From Allium sativum (lineage: Eukaryota; Streptophyta; Magnoliopsida; Asparagales; Amaryllidaceae), in contig CM060911.1 in the NCBI GenBank assembly GCA_030737875.1, positions 95,190,599 to 95,254,598 on the forward strand: a stretch of 64,000 bases of DNA, given 5' to 3'. Each line of letters opens with the position of its first letter. Position 1 is the stretch's first letter. The notes under the pieces are model-generated. The model ran no database searches. It had not been told where the DNA came from and was given only the letters and a program-made list of their open reading frames with translations. Both the position numbers and the translations under genes were made by a program. Shown piece by piece: positions 1 to 11,654 of the stretch.

Positions 1-71
1 ATGATGGATGGTAGGATACGTTCTTCCTAACTTGAAGATTTCGGGGACGAAATCCTTTAAGGTGGGGAGAA
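1..71 (+). other. 3' end of a Tekay-like element interior, with polypurine tract
   Basis: This short stretch ends in a purine-rich tract (AAGGTGGGGAGAA) directly before an LTR that starts TGTAACAACCC. The motif TTTCGGGGACGAAATCCTTT just upstream is the same as in the complete element A2 on the minus strand near 40450-40480. In Tekay/Del-type chromoviruses this motif sits after the pol stop. The rest of the element lies left of the window. Confidence 0.85.
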
Positions 72-545
72 TGTAACAACCCGTATTTTGAATAACATGT
101 TATAATGTAAATCAAGGCAGAATTAAATGTTATAATCTGAATCAAGGCGAACGGGCTGTGCCATTGCGTTCGTCTCGGAAAAATACGCGAAATAGAGTCC
201 GAGTTTTCGAAAATCGGAGTCCGTATGACCCAGTTATGGCCCGTCGAAGTTTTCAGAAAATCCAGAGTTCAAAAACAGTTCGAAATTCAAATCTGGAGCA
301 AAACAGAATGGGCGGGAAAAATTCCTGCCCAAGCCCCAGGTCGACTAGAGTGTTGATTGGGGAGTCGACACGCCCAAGGGCAGGTCGATTGCCTAGTCGA
401 CACGGGTGTCGACCTGGGTGGTCCGACCACTTTGGCCTGGGGCACCTGGTTGCTCAATTGGGTCTGGTCTATTGGCCTGTGACGGATTTTGAGGGTTCAG
501 ATCTATCCTAGGGTTAATCTAAGTGCCTAAACTACTCCTAATCTC

Positions 546-553
546 TATAAAAA
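546..553 (+). promoter_or_regulatory. TATA box of element A LTR
   Basis: CTATAAAAACACC in the first 500 bases of the LTR, followed by an A/C-rich stretch, is the expected U3/R promoter arrangement. Transcription would start about 25-35 bases downstream. Element A2 has TATAAATA at a comparable position. Confidence 0.5.
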
Positions 554-1829
554 CACCCTAGGACCTAACCTAAATCACTCAAAATCAATCTAACAACGAA
601 GTTTTGCCCAAATCCATCTTGATCATGGCCTCCATCTCCAACTCCAAGAGCTTATGCATTCAAATCGGATTCAAATCAAAAGGTGCAAGCTTTCTACATC
701 AAATCGTGGAAGTAGATCAACATTGCTACGCAAATCCTATGACGATTCATGCTCCTAATTCTCTAGCCTCGATTTGTAAGTTCTAGCTACTTCTAGATCT
801 AAACAGTAGATTTAGTGTTGACATGGAATAAAATGAAAAGAAACAAAAGTATGTTAGCCTATGTGAACCTAGTTTTGCCCCTTTCTTGAACCCATGACTT
901 TGGGCTATGTTTTAGTGACTAGATCATGCTACTTATGTTGTGTTGGACTTAATTTATCATGCAAGTTTGGGTCTTTACTTGTGGAATGATGGCATGAACC
1001 ACTTAATTTATCATGCAAGTTTGGATCTTTACTTGTGGAATAATGGCATGAACCCTTAGAACCATTTTGACTTATGAAACATTTTGGGTTTATGCATGTA
1101 AAAGAACCTAAAACCCCTCATGACACTCACATGCATAAGATGATGGACCTAGGATATGATATCATGCATGCTTGATACCAATCCTCTTATGATATCATGC
1201 ATGTTAGAGGTCAATCCCTTTATGCTATCATACATGTTTTGAGGCCGATATGCAATATGCTAGTTATGTGAACACCTTTTACCTCAAACGTCACCATGCT
1301 TAACTTGTGATTCACCTTTGCCATCTTATACCCTCTTTTGTCATATTTTTCCTACTATGTTGATTCGCTTTCATGAGCGTTGAGAATACGTTTTGGGTAG
1401 TCTAGGCAAAGCTTAAAATTTGCTATGAACTTGACATGAGATTACAAGTAACATGTAATGGTAATAAACGTGGGGATGACACTTAGAAAAATATGGAACA
1501 TGTGAACTTGACATGAATTATACCAAGAAATGGGACAATGGGAATAAGTGAAAATCATGGACTTAATCAAGGCCTAAATTTGGCAAGAACATGATATGTA
1601 GTAAAACATGAAAGTGGCCAACTCGAGGTTGGGTTGAGTTTGTAGCATAAATTTGCCCGGAACCGCCCGGCAAATCCAGTAGCTACAAACAATAGGACCT
1701 AATGTGAGTAGTTGGTCATATCGCGCTTGAAACCCGAGGTTAGACTAGGTTATGGTGTAAAACTTCCCGGACCCGCCCGGCTTAACCAGTAACCACAACA
1801 AGGTCTAATGTGAGAGGTTGGGGTGCATT

Positions 1830-2460
1830 AAACTAATTAATGCCACATGATATGGTTAAGTAACTTGATTAGACTAATGACACTTAACTGATATGACATG
1901 GACGGGTGGGTTAAGTAACTTAGCTAGACTAATGACACTTAACCATACAAAACGATTAGTGGAGGGGGTTAAGTTAACCAACACATAACCAATCCAACCC
2001 AATAATTTGATGAGGTTAAGTTAACCAATACTTAACCAATCTAACAGGATAATTTAATGGGGGTTAAGTAACTTATACTTAACCAATTATACACGATGAT
2101 ATAATGGGGCTAGGTTAACCAATTTGACTCGATTATTTTGATGAGGTTAAGTTAACCAATACTTAACCAATTTGACTCGGTAACTTGATGGGGTTAAGTT
2201 AACCTACACTTAACCAATCTAACATAGTAATTGGATAGGGTTAAGACACGAACCGCTTGAATATACTTAACCAACTCGACTCGGTAATTTGATAAGGATA
2301 ATCTATACTTAACCAACCACGATAACGTGGTAAGGTTAAGCCGTGAACTTCTGGATATACTTAACCAACTTGACATATGGTTTGTAGGGCTATGTCTTGA
2401 ACTTGAACACTTAGCCAATTTTGACATGCTTCTAGACGGGTTAAGTCATGAGCTTGAATG
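1830..2460 (+). repeat. Degenerate minisatellite with GGTTAAGTTAACC cores
   Basis: About ten imperfect repeats share GGTTAAGT(T)AACC, ACTTAACCAAT and TTGACTCGGTAATTTGATG. Spacing is irregular, about 40-70 bases. The core GGTTAAGTTAACC is almost its own reverse complement, so neighbouring units can fold back on each other. Only a few TTAAG-type units remain in the homologous A2 LTR, so the array seems to have expanded in this subfamily. Confidence 0.7.
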
Positions 2461-3864
2461 ACAACGCTTAACCCACTAGATAAAACCCTAGTTCAGGGGG
2501 ACTAAGTGGAAAATAGTGGTTAAAAAGGATGAGGGGAAAGGAAGCTAAGTGATAAACCTTAGTTAAGGATAACTAAGTAATAATTCTTAGTCAAGGAAAT
2601 TGGACCAGTTCATAATAGATGAGTAACCCGATTCGGTAGGTCGTCGCTTCAGCAAATACATGAGGTGGAGCAATATCTGATTTAGATAAAGGCTCCGACG
2701 AACTGGGTGACGAAGCGGTAGCTTCGGGGAACGTAGTATACTCTTGGTATCCCTCTTTGAGGTGGCAGATGATCCTCCTGGGCTCACAGATGTTAAGGTC
2801 TGCGGGAGAAGAGCCAAGGGTATGCCTTGGTTGCTGTGCGAGCAACCTAAAGACTGGGGTGGATTAGCGTGGGGTCGGCGATATTTTTACGGTAGCCCTA
2901 GATAGCACATCGTCGGCCACCTACCATCTTTAGTCAATCGTGTACGTACGGAAAGGCAGAGAACACCCAACAGACCATACTTGCTATCTAGTTATGGGTG
3001 AGGTCGGCCATCTGGGAGTGGGGCATTGATGGCCGTAGTGTAGTTCTCATACATGATTTTTCTTGTTTTGCCTTTCAGTAGTTGAGGGAGGGGTCACGTG
3101 GGACCATAACCACCGGTAGAAAAACAGACCTTAATATCTGCATCGGCAGATAACCTAAAGCTCCCGACCGAGTCCTGTATTCTGTCACGGAACTCGGATG
3201 GCACATTGAGATACATGTGCACCTAGACATGGAAAAACGATTCACGATACATACATGGGAAAAAGGGCGTGGTTGACGGGTAGCATAATCCCTAGTGGCC
3301 CTAGGTGGTTTGAACCCAAACCGAGACACGAGAACGTTCATTAGGTAGCATAATCCCCAGTGGTCCTGGGTGGCATAAACCTTAGTGAACACGCGATAGT
3401 TCTTGATAAGAAAACATAGTTAGATAAAAGATGACAGTCCAAATGATTTCAAGGATCAAATGTTACTACGTTCAAGTAGTGAGAAAGCCCGCACGAGGTA
3501 CGACAAAGGACTGAACTTATACATGGAAAGAAACACACGAGTTGAGAAAACCAATATATGCGATATATTAGGTCGACATGGACCATTTCATGACATTGGG
3601 CAAGGGACATTTTATAGTTAACACATACCACGGGTTGGGATACTAGTACGGGAGGTGCAGAGCAAATATACATGATAGATACCTCGGGATTTTATACTTG
3701 ATAGAAACCTGACAATGTGATACCTTAGTTTATCTTGATACAGTGGTTCATCCTGTTATCTTGGTCTAGCTTATCTATCTTGTCATCATCCTTATGTTTA
3801 CTTTCAGTTTATGCATGTCATGTTACTTTTACCTGTTTTTATGCTGGAAGTAGATATGACTTAC

Positions 3865-3879
3865 CAGTCTTTATGACTG
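3865..3879 (+). other. Conserved hairpin near LTR 3' end (H2, Tekay version)
   Basis: CAGTC-TTTAT-GACTG forms a perfect 5-base stem, 394 bases before the LTR end. The same hairpin, with other loops and in one family with a swapped base pair, is found in A2, B, C, D, E and G at 361-421 bases from their 3' ends. A run of 15 Cs (3913-3927) follows. Confidence 0.65.
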
Positions 3880-4273
3880 ACCCCATTTTCTTTCGCCTCT
3901 TTGTCTTCCGTTCCCCCCCCCCCCCCCAGGTTTTCAGGGAGGAAATGCTGTTGTTTAGTTCGGACCTCTTATGCTTGAAGGTCATCATGTATAGCTTGGT
4001 CTTATCTTGGCTATGGCTGCTTCACCGCTTTATTTTGTGGAATAATTTATGAAAAGGTTTTATGCTTCTTTACTATTGCAAGACATGTTTTGATGTATTC
4101 TGATGTAAAAGGCTTTAGACCTTATTTTATAAGGTAATGAAATTTGTTTTACTTCCGCTGTTTTATATATGTTCTGTCTTGTAATATTTCTGTGCATGTT
4201 TACCTCGATAATGCTTCACCAAACCTAGTGCATTCCCTTTGCGAGTGACGATTAGCGGAGGTGGGGTGTTACA

Positions 4274-4767
4274 TCTTTCTTAAGGCTTTTATTTCATTTA
4301 TTTTAGAACTATAATAAGGCGTGTTTGCGGCTTGATTTTGTTTATAAATAAAGGCCTCTTTCTGCTACTTTTTTCTTTGGTTATGTATTGTGATTCAACC
4401 AACCAAAGTCAAAGTCCAAATGAAGGATGTGACGAACTCCCCGACATTGTTCATTGGCTCAAGTTTTGACGAACCACCCCATCTCTATGATTAACTGGGC
4501 CAGGGATTGAACCAAATTAGAGTTGGGTATCAACCCCCGAGTTTGCTGAACACACTTTACAAACTATAGTGCGGGAACGATTCTAAAACGAGTGGCATGA
4601 CTACTCGCCTAACTAGCTCTAACTCTCACGACTTGGGAAAAAGTATAAATTTACAGATAAGCTTGAGAGGTGCACCCAGACAAACGATCGCTCGATTGCT
4701 AAAACTCTAACTCTTGGTGACTGAGGAGAGAGTATAAAAAGACTAGCGTGCCTTGACTGAGGCCGCC
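4274..4767. other. Older intervening sequence, no gene seen
   Basis: This stretch lies between the end of element A and the CCGCC duplication of solo LTR D and continues at 9993. It contains AATAAAGG-like AT-rich sequence and no open frame of note. It may be the degenerate end of another retroelement, but I cannot assign it. Confidence 0.5.
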
Positions 4768-5330
4768 TGTAATGACACGGATCCTTATGGGTTAATTTTG
4801 AATATTTAATATTTAATTTAAATATTGGGTGGATAATATAAATGGAATTTTATATTAAGTTATCGATTTAATAATCAATTTCGATTCAATATCGAATATA
4901 TTAAATCATCGTAATGCGAAAATATATTTCAGAGATTTTAAAACTGAAGTAAATACAGTTCAGACTTCTGTTTGAATTCGAATAATAGTATTATTTTATT
5001 TTCACAGAATTTATTATTTTAAAATTTGATCTATATCAATTTAAATAAATATCTTCCACAAATGATCGAATTGGACTTCGTGACCTATCCCAGTGTGTCC
5101 GGAATAGTGGTATTACCCTAAGATTGTCAGTTGTTGGGTTCAAAAAGGAGTTCGGCATCAGGACGTATTTTAATTAAAGGACACCGATTCGAAATTTATT
5201 TAAAATAAAAAGATTTTTTTTATTTAATATAAACCTAATTCTCCTTTGTTGCCGGTGAATCCACGTCCATAGCCGACATGGGCTATCTCCCTCAACATAA
5301 GTGAATGGTGCTCCTTGTTCCCGTTCACTC

Positions 5331-5338
5331 TATAAAAG
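5331..5338 (+). promoter_or_regulatory. TATA box of solo LTR D
   Basis: CTCTATAAAAGAAATCC lies about 560 bases into the LTR, where U3 should end. A possible splice donor (GCTAGG|GTAAGG) follows near 5540, which would give a leader exon of about 170 bases. The LTR could thus still act as a promoter. Confidence 0.5.
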
Positions 5339-6513
5339 AAATCCAAACCAAAAGCATCGATCTTCATTTCATTCCATATTCAGTAATACGAAATCGATAC
5401 CACCATTTAAACCTAAATCGAATTCCTCAATTCGAAATTGAGAAGTGAAAATAACCGCTGCCTGCTCTCAAACAAATTCGCCTCTTTCATCTGTAATCAG
5501 AGATCGTGATTGAAGACTGAAGCTCGAACCAAGCTAGGGTAAGGTTCTGACCATCGACCTAGAGAGCGATGTCGCTGCTCACGACAGTAGGAGCACCAGC
5601 CGCGATTGAATAGACTGCGACGTCCTTGAGTTTGACTCAACGAAGAGGATGCTCGTGAATAGGGTACCGCGATTCAAAGGCCACTAATTTTCCTGAGGCC
5701 CGATTCAAGCTCGAACGCTCACATAGGGAGGGACTTCGATGAACTATGAAGGGTGCGAACAAGTGTTGATGGTGGGTCACTTACTGGAGTTGCGATAACG
5801 AGGGAGATAAGCAAGGTTCGTGACTGTCAAGCTGGAGAAACAAAGTAAGGGATGGGAGTTCGTTCTCTTTTGGTTTTAACTGCTGCGTGCTTTAAGGATT
5901 AAGGTCCGATACTGATGAAGAAGGTGCTACAATAGTTAAGATAATCTGCTAATTTAAATTTTTTCAATCCCCTTAGTTAATTGGAAATTTATTTATTTTA
6001 AAGTGAAATTTAAATATAAGGCTGAGATGATAAACTCATTGGCAATAAGGTATTTTTGAATTAATATTTAAAATGTTTATTTTGAAATCAGTTTATAATT
6101 TGGTAAGTTAATTTAAATTAAAATGGTAAGTAGTAATAGAATTAAGGTAATTCCTTATTATTGATAATCCGAAAGTTTATAAAGGGAATTAGTTTTAAGG
6201 AATAAATTGTGTAAACTAATAAGTTTAGTAAGGTTAATGTTTAAATTTGAATTTAATTTACAAGTGGAAATTAATTATATTTAATTAGTCAAATTAGATA
6301 AGTGAAGTTTTATTTATATTGTTTTCCATTTGAAAAAAACAGAAGGTTGGAGAAATCACTGTGAAATCGATATAATTGGCTTCATTGGAAATTCGGCAAA
6401 TAAATCAACGGTGAGTAAATCTCACTCACCTGTTTGATTAGAATTTATTTTTACATCGTTAAAAATAATTGTTGTTGTTTGTTTGAATGCTGTTTAGTCT
6501 GAGGGTTTTAAAA

Positions 6514-6544
<31 letters not shown>

Positions 6545-6695
6545 GTTATTTAGGATTGGTTGACTATTATATATATATTGGGTTGATGATTGGTTGGATT
6601 CCCGCAGTCTCATTAGCGGATGCTCGCGGTACCATAGCGGATGATTACCCTATACGCCCCACGCTATGATTAGTGGATGACCTTCTATACCGCGA

Positions 6696-6717
6696 TATCC
6701 TGCCTCGAAGCAGGATA
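6696..6717 (+). other. Perfect 8-base hairpin in D
   Basis: TATCCTGC and GCAGGATA pair perfectly around the loop CTCGAA. Just upstream, AGCGGATG, AGCGGATG and AGTGGATG occur three times in 70 bases (6610-6685). A possible splice acceptor (GATGCAG|GAAAAC) follows near 6751. The function is unknown. Confidence 0.5.
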
Positions 6718-7036
6718 GGTATTATTTATGTGCTAACGTCTGTGGATGCAGGAAAACAGGTTGGAGGAATCCAACTAGATTCCTCAAAAATATATATTAT
6801 CTGTTTGTTTGTTTGATATCATATATATTCATATATGATGTGATAAAAATCAAATGATTGAAAATTGGTTGATTGATTGTTTAAAATATCCCTGGGCTTG
6901 AATATTGATTCATAAAAATATCGGAAAGGGTATTTGATATTAAAAAAGGAAATTCTATTTTTATAAATAGAATTTGAATTTTAAATAAAACTATAGAAAA
7001 TATTAACTTGTTTTGAAGGTATATAAAACAAGTAAT

Positions 7037-7350
7037 CGAATTTATAAACTTTGTTTATAAATGAAAAGATGGGATTTGAATCGAATTTATAAACTTTGTT
7101 TATAAATGAAAAGATGGGATTTGAATCGAATTTATAAACTTTGTTTATAAATGAAAATATGGGATTTGAATCGAATTTACAAACTTTGTTTATAAATGGA
7201 AGATGGGATTTGAATCGAATTTATAAACTTTGTTTATAAATGAAAATATGGGATTTGAATTGAATTTATAAACGTTGTTTATAAATGGAAAGGTGGGATT
7301 TGAATTGAAGTTATAAACGTTGTTTATAAATAATGCCGAGAATTCAAATG
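7037..7350 (+). repeat. 45-base tandem array, seven copies
   Basis: Units starting CGAATTTATAAACTTTG begin at 7037, 7082, 7127, 7172, 7216, 7261 and 7306, a period of 45 with one unit of 44. Each holds TTTATAAACTTTGTTTATAAA, an imperfect inverted repeat (TTTATAAAC / GTTTATAAA). The last two units have C-to-T and T-to-G changes. The array lies inside LTR D. Confidence 0.9.
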
Positions 7351-7699
7351 GACTTTGAATATAAGGAATTGAAATAGAGATTTGAATATAGAAATTCAGA
7401 TGGACTTTAACTATAAAATTTGAATATAGAATTCAAATGGACTTTAAACTATAGAATTTGAAAATAGAATTCAAATGAAGTTTAAATAAAGAGAATTCAA
7501 ATAGAATTGAATTGGAATTTGAATAAGAAGTCGATAAGGAAACGAGAGTATGAGTATAATTAAAATTTGTTAATATGCAGTTAAAATATATTTGAACGTG
7601 TCATGTTCAAATATGAAGGTGAAATAGACTGAAAAGTTAAGCAACAGATTTAATTAACAAATTGAGTTAAAACGATTGGTATAGTTAAAATAGATTGGA

Positions 7700-7940
7700 C
7701 ATGCGTAAATATACAGGAGACAGGTATGGAATAAAGTATAGAAGTGAAATAAATAGAATGCCCGACAAAAAGGTACGTATTTAATTTCCATATGAGATTT
7801 TATGCGCCGTATCGGCAAGCCGCTTGGCTTTTTCTTTTTCTTTTTGAAATAAGAAGGACCGGGAAAGCTATTTGAAATTTCCCGATGCTCCCGGTACAAA
7901 GGAGGTTATGGCGAATTTTTCCGGGAATTTAAGGAGATAG
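7700..7940 (+). other. Cross-family module R with 10-codon frame (copy in D)
   Basis: This block holds GCCCGACAAAAAGGTACG, AAGCCGCTTGGCTTTTTC with a (CTTTTT)n pyrimidine tract, then CCCGATGCTCCCGGT and GGAGGTTATGGCGAA. The same ordered motifs occur in the LTRs of C (about 29050-29280 and 35195-35429) and E (57080-57302), and in the interior of B. ATG at 7908 opens 10 codons closed by TAG at 7938-7940. The ATG has G at -3 and +4, a favourable start context. Confidence 0.7.
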
Positions 7941-8556
7941 AATATTTTTAAGATAATTTGATAGTTAGAAATTAACATATCAAAATATATAGAAGTCGAT
8001 AAGAAAACGAACTTAGAAATAGAATAGTATAATCAAAAAGGAAGTATAAGAATAAAATCTAGTGAGAATAGAAAGGGGAAGTGTATACGTGTTTAAAAGT
8101 AAATCAGTAGTTGTATGGTATTGATTGTTCGAGTAAGTAGTCTTGTCTGTTTTGACGTTAAATGTTATTCAGTCAAGGTCTGAGAGGTAATTATACCCCA
8201 ACTTGGTTGATTTCATGATATACCGATAAGTAGCAAGATTCAGGCTCGAAGATCAATGTGGAATAAGAATTAGTTAAATAATGTATTTGGGTTGTCGTAA
8301 CGATGTTTTACACAACATCTGTTTTAACCCAAATATGTGCAAAGCTTGGAAATAGAATAATGAATATTTTCTAAAGTTTAGAAAATAAAAGAAGGCGATA
8401 TATGGGAATGTTTTCCAAAGAACGTAAAAGGCCAATATGGTTATTGAAAATATTTGGTTAACAAATATTGATAAAGAAATAGAGAAGAGATTTAATTAAT
8501 GGAATATTAATTAAAGGCTCAGTGATTGTTGGATGTTTGGATGAACACTTGTTTTA

Positions 8557-8625
8557 TTCGATAGTTAAATCATCGACTATCGAAACACTTGTTTTTATTC
8601 GATAGTTAAATCACAGACTATCGAA
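8557..8625 (+). repeat. Twin perfect 9-base hairpins
   Basis: TTCGATAGT and ACTATCGAA pair at 8557-8584 and again at 8598-8625, with loops of 10 bases (TAAATCATCG and TAAATCACAG). The diverged LTR F keeps one such hairpin near 61885-61912, where TTTG faces CAAA in place of TTCG/CGAA. Confidence 0.65.
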
Positions 8626-9487
8626 GTTTTGACCATCGTTGTCAATATGGAGAGACCGGTTGGATTATTATCCGAAGAACCACTCCATATCGGCAGTAGC
8701 GTGCGAATCAGATTATATAAAGATAATCGAAGACGGAGTAGAGTGCAAGGACTTTTTCTATTAATAGAAATAGTGCCTTCATTTCATCCTGTTCCTGGGT
8801 GACTTGTATGGATGAATGTCTGACAGAGTATTTCCAGAAAGGTCACGTACATTGATTTCTTCAACTGTACCAAGAGTGGAAGCGGAGGAGGAAACTTCTT
8901 TTAGCTGACACGTAATGTATTGTTGTAGACGTCAATTAGTGATTTTCGATGGATCTGACGATGTGACATTCGAAGTGAATCTAGTGTGATGATAAAGCGT
9001 AGCTTCTAGCCTCAACATCCGGTAAATGACAGAAATCGGGCAAGCAGCATGGCTATGTAGGTCGCACCTATTAGGGTGTATAATCACCTGATCTAGAGTT
9101 TCATTTACTTCTAAAAATCTATTGTCGATGCTGTCCCATTCGGGAAACGGTTGCTGATCCCAATCGTTGGTGATATACATTCGATACACTCAAGCGAAAT
9201 GAGTGGTCGGTCATGTGTGGCTGAGTTACAAGATGTTCTTGTTGAACTCGGTGTATTCTCCTCTAGAGATATACCAGCGGAAGGTGGTCCCGTACCTTGT
9301 CATAGTTGGAAATCAAATACCCAATACGTGCTTGCGGTTTTGATTGTATATTATATATGTGGAACGTGAGATGCAAGCGTTTCCACTAGATTGTTATCTA
9401 CTTGATTTAGACATTATTATAATATCAAAAGAGTTTTGATATAAAGATAAATCAAGTGTTTGGATTCTCATAAGGGAAAAACCCGTT

Positions 9488-9573
9488 CCGTGTTATACGG
9501 CGTGGTCTTATGAGATATCATTTAGTTTTCTGAAACTGTTTTAAACTGTTTACTCATACCAGTCCCATGACTG
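9488..9573 (+). other. Conserved hairpin pair H1 and H2 (D)
   Basis: H1 at 9488-9500 is CCGTG-TTA-TACGG, with a G-T closing pair next to the loop. H2 at 9560-9573 is CAGTC-CCAT-GACTG. Both lie 414-500 bases before the LTR end and are followed by CTAAACTCTTGGGTGCC and CGGGCAG, also seen in B and C. Confidence 0.65.
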
Positions 9574-9992
9574 ACCCGGAGTTTACTTTGTTGTTTCCCC
9601 TAAACTCTTGGGTGCCTAAATTTGTACGGGCAGTCAAGTAGTCGGGAATTTACAGATATACTGGAAGAGCTTGGAGCAGGAGGCTTCAGGATCATATAGC
9701 TATAGTTATTTCTGCTGTGTTGTAAGTGATGTACTTTGATATTGATGTATATTCAAGTACAGATGTATATTTCAAGTTATGTTATATATATTATATGTTA
9801 TTCGTTCCGCTGTGAGATTCGTGTTACTCTGATGCTGTGTTCTTCTTCTTCTTCTATTCTAGGTTTCTATCTTATCTATCCTCACCCTCTAACTTCTTTC
9901 TATTAATGGTTCGAATTTCTGTGTTATTTGGGGTTGGACTTGTGTTTTTGGTCAGCTCAAATTCTACCGGATTTTTGGGTCATTACACCGCC

Positions 9993-10397
9993 TGACTTGC
10001 AACTTTAGCCTAGGGAGATCCTGGGAAAGTATGAAGGACCAAACGTCCGAACCAGTTTAAACCTAGTCCCCAGTGACACTGAGGGCATAAATATAGTTTG
10101 GTAAACTAATTTAGGATGAGATTCAAATAAATCCTGATATCCAAAGTTAGTTAGAGGCACCTCTGTTGTGTCCTTGGGTTTTAATTATGATCCTTACCTT
10201 ATAACTTGTTATTTATTACTTGAGTCAGTAATATTTAATTTACTCGACCTAGTAATGCGTAAACTTGCGAACAGACAATGTTATTCATATTAACGAAAAC
10301 TTTGCTTATAAAATATAGGATTAAGCAAGACAAAAATGCGAGGGTTGCACTCGCAAGAACATCCAAAGGGCCTAAAATAACACAAGACGAAAGATCA
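9993..10397. other. Older intervening sequence, no gene seen
   Basis: This continues the sequence broken at 4767. No domain or repeat is recognisable. It lies just downstream, on the minus strand, of the broken reading frame at 10398-11199. The small overlapping frames here (10235-10447 minus, 10278-10466 plus) look like chance. Confidence 0.5.
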
Positions 10398-11199
10398 TTA
10401 AGCTTGAGGTGGCTTATCACTGGGCTTCTTGCTCTCCTCCATTTCATTTTGCTTAATCAATTCTAAAATTTCCTCAATAGTCATGACGCACCTTTTCTTT
10501 TTTGGTTTGGAACCAGAGGAATCGGAATATCTAAGCATTGGTGCATCGTGCTTCCTCTTGCTTTGGCCAGTCAGAACTAAAGAAGGAATTTCTTTGGCTA
10601 GCAGATTTGCAGTAGAAGGTTGGATAACTTGGAGAGGCCTGATATCAAGAGGATTAATAAATGGTTCGACTTTGAGAGAGAGAACATTACCCTCATCTCT
10701 GGCTTTCACCTCCACGAGGGTTAATAGATCATTCTTGCCAGTGTCCCCAACAAATACCAGTTCTTCCTCTTTCGACTAAGCATTCTTGCCATTTAACCCC
10801 TTCAAAGAATCAATCATCTCCTCATTCTTGCCTAGTTCAGTATGAGGGGTTTCTTGTTGCTCCTCCATTACCTTGGTCTCTGACTCACTAGTAATCTTCG
10901 TTGTTGGTGTACCTGTATAAGGAAGAGCAATAATTAGACCTGGGGAAATGGTATAACTCCCGACTTTGAGGTCCAGCCATTAGGTGAAGAGGTGCAAATA
11001 TTTTATGAAATTGAGGGGAGAGTACTGATATACCATTAGCTGAAGAATCCTGACCTATGAAATAGGAGTAAGCGACTTTTTCGGAAATATTAGTGGATCG
11101 TCTAGACTATACTCGCCCACATTTCCTGGAAACTGAGTCTGGGGAAAGGAATAGCTAACTGACCAATAGTCAGATCACTAGCATGCGGGATAGGGGATG
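10398..11199 (-). pseudogene. C-terminal part of a broken minus-strand ORF of unknown function
   Basis: The last 105 codons (10715 to 10398) are open and read like protein: a basic patch KPKKKRC, then a short helix-like stretch with TIEEILELIKQ and a polar tail. Reading further upstream to 11199 the same strand stays mostly protein-like (E/K/T-rich) but has several stops. Element B then interrupts it. The frame appears to resume at 25654-25414 and again, past A2, at 48760-48469, where it is coiled-coil-like. I do not recognise the protein. Such frames occur as extra, sometimes antisense, ORFs in Tat-type gypsy elements, which is one possible origin. Confidence 0.5.
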
Positions 11200-11565
11200 C
11201 ATCATGAGACGACCCGAACTTCCCCGGTAAGGAAAGCCCGGATTGAATTGTGAACAAGCCACATCGGGACGCAAACAGAAGAACATTTCATTGTTAATTA
11301 CAACAATTCCATCAGAATACAAGAATATATAGAGTATGAATAAATATTATACATCATAAAAATATTAGAGATTTAAATACATTACTGTAGCGGAAAATAA
11401 TACAATACACAACTGGAAGTAATACAAAGATACAAAGCTTTCTGAATATCGCTTCAGCTGTAAATCAGGATCCTATGAATATAAATATGCAAAACCAAAA
11501 CTACTAGCTGGCCAAGCGGAAAATAGGGGCACCCAGAGTTTTGGTTAAAACAGTAAACTCCAGGT

Positions 11566-11654
11566 CAGTCATGTGACTGGTGTGAGAACTAAAACAGTTA
11601 TTTAAAAGTTTACTTTAAATCAGGTATATCAAGGGACCACGCTATATAACACGG
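11566..11654 (-). other. Hairpins H2 and H1 in B left LTR
   Basis: H2 (11566-11579) reads CAGTC-ACAT-GACTG on the element strand, a perfect stem with a changed loop base. H1 (11642-11654) has decayed: its ACGG arm became ATAG, while the right LTR keeps the full stem. Confidence 0.6.

Larger units (their letters stand above)
72..4273 (+). mobile_element. 4.2 kb 3' LTR of a Tekay-like chromovirus (element A)
   Basis: The LTR starts TGTAACAACCC and ends GGGGTGTTACA, matching inverted termini, and follows a polypurine tract. It is related to the 2.9 kb LTRs of element A2: both share two consecutive blocks holding the core CCCGCCCGGC (near 1660 and 1760 here; 46870 and 47000 in A2, opposite strand). 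It is longer, partly because of a minisatellite at 1830-2460. The small open frames in it (for example 158-511 and 3735-4052) have no recognisable domain and I do not treat them as genes. The 5 bases after the end, TCTTT, would be the target duplication, but the other copy is outside the window. Confidence 0.85.
4768..9987 (+). mobile_element. 5.2 kb solo LTR (element D)
   Basis: The sequence starts TGTAATGAC and ends GTCATTACA, a perfect 9-base terminal inverted repeat, and is flanked by the 5-base duplication CCGCC (4763-4767 and 9988-9992). No second LTR or interior is present, so this is a solo LTR left by LTR-LTR recombination. Orientation follows the TATA box at 5331 and the homologous plus-strand LTR F. 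It contains no protein-coding frame but holds a 45-base array, several hairpins, the module shared with B, C and E, and the two 3' hairpins. F (59751-62712) and G (62713-64000) are relatives. Confidence 0.92.

Noticed and set aside
2587..2845. Two overlapping minus-strand ORFs of 76 and 84 codons
   Set aside because: They are different frames of the same LTR A sequence with no domain and no matching frame in A2.
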